Below, in pieces: positions 1 to 5,933 of a stretch of DNA of 6,867 bases (positions are counted from its first letter, which is position 1; each line of letters opens with the position of its first letter). The notes below the pieces were generated by a model. It did not search any database, had not been told where the DNA came from, and saw nothing but the letters and a program-made list of their open reading frames with translations. The stretch is from an uncultured Clostridia bacterium (GTDB taxonomy: Bacteria; Bacillota; Clostridia; Christensenellales; UBA1242), in NCBI GenBank assembly GCA_937874195.1, contig CALNBM010000095.1, positions 1-6,867 on the forward strand. The letters are read 5' to 3'. Both the position numbers and the translations under genes were made by a program.

Positions 1-126
1 TATAAAACTTCATATTATAAATAGTATAATTATTTCCCGCAAACACCTGGACTCCGTTTACCCAATTAGCAGCGCCATGGGTTTTTGATGGAAATAATTA
101 TACTATTTATAATATGAAGTTTTATA
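1..126. repeat. Perfect 37-bp inverted repeat with 52-bp spacer at the window edge
   Basis: Bases 1-37 are the exact reverse complement of bases 90-126, with no mismatch, and pairing stops at 38/89. The left arm begins at base 1, so the repeat may extend beyond the window. The right arm and the spacer (38-89) read in the frame of the downstream surface-protein gene and give sensible GLUG-type protein (W-T-P-F, then F-D-G-N-N-Y-T-I). The left arm in that frame contains stops (for example TAA at 27-29). The right arm therefore looks like the native copy and the left arm like an inverted duplicate. A foldback chimera at a contig end is the simplest explanation. A true palindrome or invertible segment is possible but unsupported by any recombinase gene in view. 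Confidence 0.95.
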
Positions 127-3100
127 GTGGATCACAATTCGGTTTATTTAGAGAGATATACGGCATAGTTAAGAATTTAAGAATGGGAAGTATAAACATT
201 TCAAAAGTAACAGGCTCTTCTGTCACAAGGTCGGGAGCCATTGGATATAGAGCTATGAATGGTGCAATTTTTGAAAATGTATCACTAGAAAGTGGAATTA
301 TTCTTTCCACTGGTGCTCAAATAGGCGGGTTTGTTAGTTTAATTGATGGCGGAACAGTAACTTTTAGAAATTGTTATAATAAAGTGCCCGTAGAAAGCAC
401 TTATATTGCTGGGGGATTTGTGTCGCAAGTTACTGGTGTTGCAAATGTTCTATTTGAAAAATGTGCAAACTTAGCAAGTGTTGCTTCAACAAGCACCAGT
501 GTAAACGCACAAACAGGCGGATTTGTTGGTACAGTTGATAATAATTCAGCAAACTTAACATTCGATTTTTGTTATAACCTTGGCGATATTCAAGGCTTCC
601 ACGAGCTTCTTGGTGGCTTTGTTGGTAGGGTAATTAGAGGAACAGTAACAATCAGTAATTCATTTAATGATGCTGAAATTGTTATTAATAATGCTGATTC
701 AACTATTCAAACAAAGAAAGGTGCTTTTGCAACAAGATCAAATGGAACTGTAAACATTACCGATAGTTTCTTTAACGAAACAATTTTTTCAGGAGATGCT
801 GTTTTAGGGGGTGGAAACATTAACAACCAGCCAAATATGACAACAGAAAACCTGCGGTCACAATCTTTTGTGGATATGTTAAATATTGTTGCAAACGAAG
901 AACTTTTCGAGTTTAACAATGGTGTGGTTGGTTTTGCAGTACTATATCAAAAATATACATTAACTTTTAATCCGGGCGAAGGTGTTGGCGAAGTTTATGA
1001 AATGATCAGAAATAAAACCGATATCACAACAACTTTACCATATAACGGAATGCTAAATTATCCCGGACTCCCTAGCAAAGTTGGATATGTTTTTAACGGG
1101 TGGAAAGAAAATGTAACAAATGTAATATATCAAGCAGAAGATACTTTTACAAATAATGATGCAAAAGACATAACTTTTGTTGCTCAATTTCAAAAAGGCA
1201 TATATAAAGTTGAGTTTGATGACAACACAGTAGGAAGCCCAACTGTTAAAGATATTAATGGCGTAACCTCATTCGATTTTAGCATTGGAAACGAAAGTGG
1301 CAAGTTTTTAGATAGCGGTTTATGGAATGTTAATTACCGCTGGATGATTCAACTTGCTGGAACAAGCGGAGCAAGCGATCTAGACTGGATTGTGTTATCA
1401 CAAACTCAGCAAGTTAATTTTACCGACCTTGCGCCGGAAAACGAAACAGGTTTTGGATTTATTAATTCTTTTGTTAATTATGAAGGCTATGAAGAAAATG
1501 CATTGCACAGTGGCGAAATAAGAGTGAAAATTGCCGATACTTCTACAAATAGATTATTAAACATTATCTCGAACAATGTTGATGGTGGAGAACTTACTAT
1601 TGTTGTGTTAACAACAGACCTAGAAGAACAGATAATTCGTGTGCCTTTGGGTAGTGTAATTAGTTTGCCAACAACAGGACATATTAGTAATATAACAGTA
1701 ACCACCAACAATCATTATGATTTTGAAAGTATTATTTTATATGATGATAACAATAGTCCTGTTGGCACGCCTATAAATAGTGCAAATTATGATAGTAGCG
1801 AAGATAATCGCTTTAATTTAACAACGGGTTTACTATCTGGTTATACATTAGAAATGAATTTCTCAAAAATTGAGTATGAGTTTAGAATATATGCAGCCCT
1901 TCGAGATGCAGAAGAAATTGAACTGGATGAGAATTTAGTTATATATAATCCTGCTGATGTTTCTAAAATATCTATTTATGAAAATGCGTTCGTTAGTGTT
2001 GATGCGTTACCAGAAAGCCCTTCATCAAACTATCGTTTTGTTACATTCAAACTATATAATGCATTAGAAAATGTTTATTTTAACTCCGATTTTGGAGTTT
2101 ACTCTTATAGCAAAAATTATGATAGTTTAGATATTAACGAGCAGTGGTTAGAAACATATTTAATTAATAATCAAGTTATTATTATTGCTGAATATGTTGA
2201 GGCTTATGGTGTTTCTATCGCAATGGCTGAAGGTCAAACAGAACATGGCGATATAACTATAAAGGTTGTGGATGCGCTAACTTTGGAAGTTCAATATTAT
2301 AGTTATATGCAAAATATTTATATTGTTAAAAATTCAATTATCACGATAGTAGCAAATCCTGAATTTATTTACGAATTTGACTATTTTCTAAATATCGATG
2401 AAAACGATTATGTTAAAGATAACGAAGCAATAATTACTGTTAACCAATTAATAGATATTCGTGCAGTGTTCAAATATAAAAGTTTTACCCTTGAATTTGC
2501 GCCCATCGATCAAATTAATTATAAAGTTCATTCTGTTAGTGGTTTAATGTCTTTTGTGAATGGGCAAGAAAACACTTCTTCCCAAGTTAAAGTAACCGAT
2601 GAATTAAATGGTTCATTATTTAATAGCGGAACAGAAATTATAGGATATAAATTTGTTAACTTCACAGTTAAAAATGAGTTAGGCGAAAACACTCCCTTAA
2701 CAGGCAACCTTATAATTACCGAAGAAATTATAAATAAAAATTTAAATAAATTTAACAAGTTTATTATTTATGCAAATTATATTAGTACTCATATCCTAAC
2801 ACTTACTCAACCGAGTGAAAACTTGGGCAGAGTGGATGTGTTTATCAAAGGCGAAGAAACATCCACAGATGCGCGTGAATTTGATTATGGCACAGAACTT
2901 GTAATAATTGCGCATACAAACAGATTTAGTAAATTAGATGAAAATAATCCAATTTATGGTTGTAGTGCTCAAGAAAAAGAAAGCGATAATAAGTTAAATG
3001 TAACAATAACATATAATAGATCAATAGTATTTAACTTCCTTCCTTTAACACTGAATATTGATAAAAAGTTAATTTCTTCTAATGGCGGAAATACAACAAT

Positions 3101-3590
3101 TTCAAAAATTAATAGTTTAAACATTGGCGATACAATTACACTTATTGTGAATATTGACTCAGGTAAAGAATTAAAAGATTGGAAAATTAACGGAGTAAGT
3201 ATTAATAATTTACCGGACAATATGGCTTACGAAGGTAACTCAGTTACAATCACTATTACTGAAGATTGGTTAAATGGTTTAACTTGGTTAGATGATAACA
3301 CTTTTGTGATTGAAAGCAATGCATCCTTTGGTATGACTATTGTTGTTTTAATGGCAATCATAATTCCAAGTATATTAATTCCTTTGCTTTCTGCTGTATT
3401 AATCTTATATTATATGAACTTAAATAAGCGAAAAGCAAGAATTAAAGCAGAATTAAAACACAAACAAGCATCAAGATATAGATTGAACACCAGTGATTTT
3501 ATTAAAGACCTGCGTGAAGGCAAAGATGTTGGACAAGTAACCGATGAAGATGTAAAAAAAGCAATGAAAGATAAGAAAAAGAAAAAGTAA
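114..3590 (+). CDS. Large GLUG/InlB-repeat surface protein with C-terminal membrane anchor, 5'-incomplete
   Basis: Probable cell-surface adhesin or structural ectodomain; ligand unknown. Numbered from the ATG at 114 (1158 residues). Residues 1-275 form a GLUG-like beta-rich region with G-G-F-V motifs at about 71, 100, 135 and 167, each followed about 20 residues later by an aromatic/Asn strand such as C-Y-N or C-A-N. Residues 281-358 fit an InlB B-repeat (Listeria-Bacteroides repeat), with Y-T-L-T-F-N-P-G, G-Y-V-F-N-G-W and F-V-A-Q-F. From about 480 to 1070 come roughly six divergent InlB-like modules of 85-110 residues. Residues 1074-1102 are one hydrophobic helix, then a basic tail of about 56 residues ending in five lysines. 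No LPXTG motif is present. The start is not believable: there is no signal peptide and no Shine-Dalgarno, since the bases before the ATG are the inverted-repeat arm. In-frame GLUG-like coding runs back to about base 38, so the real N terminus is missing. Family assignment is by recognition; function is inferred. Confidence 0.85.
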   Translation: MKFYSGSQFGLFREIYGIVKNLRMGSINISKVTGSSVTRSGAIGYRAMNGAIFENVSLESGIILSTGAQIGGFVSLIDGGTVTFRNCYNKVPVESTYIAGGFVSQVTGVANVLFEKCANLASVASTSTSVNAQTGGFVGTVDNNSANLTFDFCYNLGDIQGFHELLGGFVGRVIRGTVTISNSFNDAEIVINNADSTIQTKKGAFATRSNGTVNITDSFFNETIFSGDAVLGGGNINNQPNMTTENLRSQSFVDMLNIVANEELFEFNNGVVGFAVLYQKYTLTFNPGEGVGEVYEMIRNKTDITTTLPYNGMLNYPGLPSKVGYVFNGWKENVTNVIYQAEDTFTNNDAKDITFVAQFQKGIYKVEFDDNTVGSPTVKDINGVTSFDFSIGNESGKFLDSGLWNVNYRWMIQLAGTSGASDLDWIVLSQTQQVNFTDLAPENETGFGFINSFVNYEGYEENALHSGEIRVKIADTSTNRLLNIISNNVDGGELTIVVLTTDLEEQIIRVPLGSVISLPTTGHISNITVTTNNHYDFESIILYDDNNSPVGTPINSANYDSSEDNRFNLTTGLLSGYTLEMNFSKIEYEFRIYAALRDAEEIELDENLVIYNPADVSKISIYENAFVSVDALPESPSSNYRFVTFKLYNALENVYFNSDFGVYSYSKNYDSLDINEQWLETYLINNQVIIIAEYVEAYGVSIAMAEGQTEHGDITIKVVDALTLEVQYYSYMQNIYIVKNSIITIVANPEFIYEFDYFLNIDENDYVKDNEAIITVNQLIDIRAVFKYKSFTLEFAPIDQINYKVHSVSGLMSFVNGQENTSSQVKVTDELNGSLFNSGTEIIGYKFVNFTVKNELGENTPLTGNLIITEEIINKNLNKFNKFIIYANYISTHILTLTQPSENLGRVDVFIKGEETSTDAREFDYGTELVIIAHTNRFSKLDENNPIYGCSAQEKESDNKLNVTITYNRSIVFNFLPLTLNIDKKLISSNGGNTTISKINSLNIGDTITLIVNIDSGKELKDWKINGVSINNLPDNMAYEGNSVTITITEDWLNGLTWLDDNTFVIESNASFGMTIVVLMAIIIPSILIPLLSAVLILYYMNLNKRKARIKAELKHKQASRYRLNTSDFIKDLREGKDVGQVTDEDVKKAMKDKKKKK

Positions 3591-4008
3591 ACATTTTAAA
3601 ATCTCTTTTATATTACTAAAAATGTTACTATTAATTTCAATGATTTGCACGGGACAGAACTCATACCCTGCCATAACTAATTAATCCGCAATTATGAAAT
3701 AATTAATTTAAGTGGCAAAATTTAGAATTAGTCCCAACTTTGATTATAAAATAAAATTTAAAAAACTGCTTTTTTTAAACTGCGACCATAAAAAAAATGT
3801 TAACTTTGCACCACTGACTTAATTAGTTCATTGTTAAATTAATTGATTTTACGCGAGGTTGACCTTTCGTGCTCGTGAATAACGGAAAAAAAGCCACCTA
3901 TGGTATTCAAAAGGTGGCTTTTTTATTATTAAATCATAGGAAAAGTGTTTTTTTATAATTGTCCTTTTAAGCGGTTTAACACTATTTAAAGTGATTTTTT
4001 TATAACTT
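3591..4008. other. Convergent intergenic region, no gene seen
   Basis: This spacer lies between the stop of the plus-strand surface protein and the stop of the minus-strand membrane protein. It is strongly AT-rich with frequent stops in all frames and no open frame with a ribosome binding site. It holds a strong bidirectional terminator (3887-3924), a short GC-rich island immediately before it (about 3851-3885), a bulged GC hairpin (3647-3671), a weak inverted repeat just after the surface-protein stop (3590-3597 with 3619-3626), and an imperfect 19-20 bp direct repeat (3942-3960 and 3988-4008). Confidence 0.7.
3887..3924. terminator. Bidirectional Rho-independent terminator
   Basis: A perfect 7-bp GC-containing stem, gccacct (3893-3899) with aggtggc (3912-3918), is extended by an A-tract on the left (3887-3892) and a T-tract on the right (3919-3924), with a 12-base loop. 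Because both flanks are homopolymeric, the RNA from either strand ends in a hairpin followed by U residues. It can stop the rightward surface-protein transcript (about 300 bases after its stop codon) and the leftward membrane-protein transcript (about 85 bases after its stop), as expected between convergent genes. Confidence 0.9.
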
Positions 4009-4698
4009 TTATTTGATTTTATTTTTACGATTTTTTGCAAAAAATGTGTAACAAACAATAAACAAAGTATACGCTGCTAAATATATTAAACCCACATTAA
4101 ACCATGTTAAACCTTTGATGCCTTCAAATGATTCGCCAATGGAAAGGGCGCGTTTGTTTAATATATCGTAAAGATAAAGCCCGTAAGTCATGTAACAAGT
4201 GAGACCTAATATCACTGCATACCATTTTTTTATATCTGGCTTAAAGTAACCTGTTGCAAAAACTAATACAACAAGGAGTAATGTAATACTATGATGAAGC
4301 AAACCTGTGATAATAGATAGAGGATAAAATAGCGATGCTGCTCCTGCAATAAAAGTTGGATATGCTAGTGTAATCACAGCTCCAACGAATGCTATATAAA
4401 CAATAAAATGCATAAAAGCAGAATCTTTCTTAGTTAATAAAATCGAAAACGCTAACACAAAACTTGATATTCCGCAAAATGAAGAAGGAATTACATTGAG
4501 CCAGTTATTAGAATTATCAACCACTGCTAATCTATTAATAAGCACTGCTACAAATAAAAACAATGCTACGCTTTGTAAAATAACAGTTTTTAGTTTTTCG
4601 CTTTTTGCATATTTTTTTACTGCAATAACAATTCCTACCGTAATTAATAAACTTACTACTACATAGGTTATATGTTGCCAACCGAACACTTTAATCAT
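4009..4698 (-). CDS. YwaF/TIGR02206-like seven-helix integral membrane protein
   Basis: This 229-residue polytopic membrane protein has no established biochemical role. Seven hydrophobic segments are visible at about residues 9-27, 38-60, 69-89, 95-113, 127-151, 158-179 and 199-221, with a short basic C terminus. Length and pattern fit the YwaF/TIGR02206 (TMEM164-like) family: an N-terminal W-Q-H just before helix 1, a P-x-x-x-C in helix 3 (Pro71, Cys75) followed by L-L-T-K, His97 opening helix 4, and a His-His pair (135-136) in helix 5. The ATG is supported by an AAAGGA site 8 bases upstream and an extended -10 promoter about 65 bases upstream. The gene is monocistronic in view, ending at the bidirectional terminator. 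Membrane topology is clear; the family call is by motif resemblance and is moderate. Confidence 0.75.
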   Translation of the reverse strand: MIKVFGWQHITYVVVSLLITVGIVIAVKKYAKSEKLKTVILQSVALFLFVAVLINRLAVVDNSNNWLNVIPSSFCGISSFVLAFSILLTKKDSAFMHFIVYIAFVGAVITLAYPTFIAGAASLFYPLSIITGLLHHSITLLLVVLVFATGYFKPDIKKWYAVILGLTCYMTYGLYLYDILNKRALSIGESFEGIKGLTWFNVGLIYLAAYTLFIVCYTFFAKNRKNKIK

Positions 4699-4706
4699 TT
4701 TTTTAA

Positions 4707-4712
4707 TCCTTT
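4707..4712 (-). promoter_or_regulatory. Ribosome binding site of the YwaF-like gene
   Basis: AAAGGA on the minus strand lies 8 bases before the ATG at 4698, which is ideal Firmicutes spacing and fixes this start. Confidence 0.75.
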
Positions 4713-5136
4713 TATTATCTGGTTTGAAACCATTAATAATTATAATTACTTATAAATTTATTTATTATAACACTTTTATAAATTATTATTAAATAAATTC
4801 CGTTATTTGTATAGTACAAACTATTAATGTATTTTTAATAATAAAATAATGACTTACGATGTCTTAATATTGTTCCAAAAAATATAGGTTTAAGCCTTGT
4901 TCTGCTAAAATTTAATAAGGGCACACTAGTTACCATAGAGTTGCTAACAGGTTTGCTAGTTTATGCAAAAAACATGTACAACTTATAATCTGCATCTAAA
5001 TTTATTTATATATAAATTATTACTAATAAATGGTTGCATAAACACTAAAAAATCAAATTATAATTATCTATATCTTGTTTTAAGCAATCACAAAAATAAG
5101 TTTTATCCTAAGGGTCTTCATTATTAGTTTTTTATA
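4713..5136. other. AT-rich spacer between cdd and the YwaF-like gene
   Basis: About 420 bases lie between the stop of cdd and the leader of the next gene. No open frame with a ribosome binding site is seen on either strand. Besides the promoter above, it holds a 10-bp inverted repeat, gtttatgcaa at 4959-4968 and ttgcataaac at 5034-5043. This encloses a smaller AT-rich one (aatttat 4999-5005, ataaatt 5012-5018). There is also a locally less AT-rich stretch at about 4918-4966 with no recognisable content. No terminator is apparent just after cdd. Confidence 0.55.
4764..4772 (-). promoter_or_regulatory. Extended -10 promoter for the YwaF-like gene
   Basis: Reading leftward, the minus strand shows TGTTATAAT, a consensus TATAAT (4769-4764) preceded by the extended TGn element. 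A weak -35 candidate (TTAATA) lies about 17 bases further upstream. Transcription would begin near 4757 and give a leader of about 60 bases before the ATG. TATAAT-like strings are common by chance in such AT-rich DNA, but the TGn element and the correct position raise the odds. Confidence 0.5.
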
Positions 5137-5523
5137 TTAAAGAGTAAAAGCATAAGGAAGCAAGTCTTTAAGAATTTTTACTTGGATGGCTTTATCGTTA
5201 GTAATTGAAACAATTTCAAGGTCAGGATTGTGTTCATATAAAATTTGTCTGCAAAGACCACATGGGAGAGCAAATGCACTGCCATCTCCACCACTCACTG
5301 CAAGCGCAACAAATTCTCGTTCACCTTCAGTGATAGCAGTGTTTAGAGCTGTGATTTCCGCACAGGTAGACTTATATATCGCATTTTCCACATTCACGCC
5401 AACATACACTTTGCCACTTTTTGCAAGTAGTGCGCAACCCACTTTATAACCGCTATAAGGCGCATAACTGTTTGCTTTTATTTCTATCGCCTGTTGCCCT
5501 AGTTTTTTATAATCTATTTTCAT
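5137..5523 (-). CDS. cdd: Cytidine deaminase
   Basis: Zinc-dependent hydrolytic deamination of cytidine and deoxycytidine to uridine and deoxyuridine, a cytosolic pyrimidine-salvage step. At 128 residues it matches the short homotetrameric class (Bacillus Cdd, human CDA). Visible motifs: the N-terminal A-Y-A-P-Y-S-type segment (S-Y-A-P-Y-S-G-Y), the N-V-E-N substrate loop (residues 44-47), T-C-A-E (zinc ligand Cys54, catalytic Glu56) and P-C-G-L-C-R-Q (ligands Cys88, Cys91), then a C-terminal D-L-L-P-Y-A-F. Oddly, the residue after C-A-E is Ile57, where most three-cysteine members have Arg. I chose the ATG at 5523 because AAAGGAG lies 8 bases before it; a GTG nine bases upstream (5532) overlaps that site and cannot be the start. 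The gene stands alone, with long AT-rich spacers on both sides. Confidence 0.95.
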   Translation of the reverse strand: MKIDYKKLGQQAIEIKANSYAPYSGYKVGCALLAKSGKVYVGVNVENAIYKSTCAEITALNTAITEGEREFVALAVSGGDGSAFALPCGLCRQILYEHNPDLEIVSITNDKAIQVKILKDLLPYAFTL

Positions 5524-5531
5524 TTTTTCCA

Positions 5532-5538
5532 CTCCTTT
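5532..5538 (-). promoter_or_regulatory. Ribosome binding site that fixes the cdd start
   Basis: AAAGGAG on the minus strand ends at 5532, and the ATG begins at 5523 after an 8-base gap. The last G of this site is also the first base of an in-frame GTG, so the longer reading frame from that GTG would have no usable Shine-Dalgarno. Confidence 0.85.
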
Positions 5539-5557
5539 GTAATAAATTAATTTTAAA

Positions 5558-5563
5558 ATTATA
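5558..5563 (-). promoter_or_regulatory. Possible -10 element for cdd
   Basis: A consensus TATAAT on the minus strand (preceded directly by ATG, so not a proper TGn extension) lies about 35 bases upstream of the cdd ATG. It would give a short leader of under 30 bases that includes the ribosome binding site. No convincing -35 hexamer is seen, only a T-rich stretch, so this is tentative. Confidence 0.35.
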
Positions 5564-5933
5564 CATGCAAGTTAATTAATTAAAAAAATAATAATTAATT
5601 CATTAATTTTTAATCATGTTCTTCAATGTTACAAATTATTTGTGGTGTTTTATCTTTAAATTAAATTGGTGTTAAACTTTTACTCATATATAGTTTAGAT
5701 ATTTTGTTTTTACTTAAATTAAAACCTCTAATTAAAATCGCGCTAATTGTATAATCAATTATTTTCTCGTACTGTTAATAATTTTAATATAATCTTTAAA
5801 ACTTAATTTCTTACAATAATAAAACCATATTTATGACTACTTATGAAAAATCAATTAATCTGCAACACATAAAATAAATAATTAAAGATGCAGAGTTGAA
5901 ATGTGCTAGGAAATATTAATTTTTTAATCACAA
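5564..5933. other. AT-rich spacer between gpmI and cdd, no gene seen
   Basis: About 370 bases are made largely of A/T runs, including repeated TTAATTAA-like words around 5571-5611. Both strands are dense in stops. The longest start-to-stop stretches are a few residues without ribosome binding sites. No GC-rich hairpin with a T-tract is seen after the gpmI stop, so where the gpmI transcript ends is unclear. Confidence 0.55.

Noticed and set aside
300..720. CRISPR-like or tandem DNA repeats in the GLUG region
   Set aside because: The repetition is at protein level only (G-G-F-V units of 29-35 residues); the nucleotide sequences are diverged and in a long open frame.
3766..3779. A-run/T-run pair (aaaaaactgc followed by Ts) as a terminator
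   Set aside because: The stem would be only A-T pairs with no GC core, far weaker than the terminator at 3887-3924.
3849..4058. Minus-strand open frame of 69 codons across the terminator
   Set aside because: It overlaps the 3' end of the YwaF-like gene and runs through the terminator hairpin. The translation is low-complexity, Lys/Ile-rich and without a ribosome binding site.
4933..4995. Minus-strand 20-codon open frame in the cdd-ywaF spacer
   Set aside because: It has an ATG but no Shine-Dalgarno, and the length is expected by chance.
5186..5449. Plus-strand open frame of 87 codons opposite cdd
   Set aside because: It is fully antisense to a clear cytidine deaminase, has no ribosome binding site and no recognisable protein features.
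5750..5755. Plus-strand TATAAT in the gpmI-cdd spacer
   Set aside because: No plus-strand gene lies downstream and no -35 is visible; such words are frequent in this AT-rich DNA.
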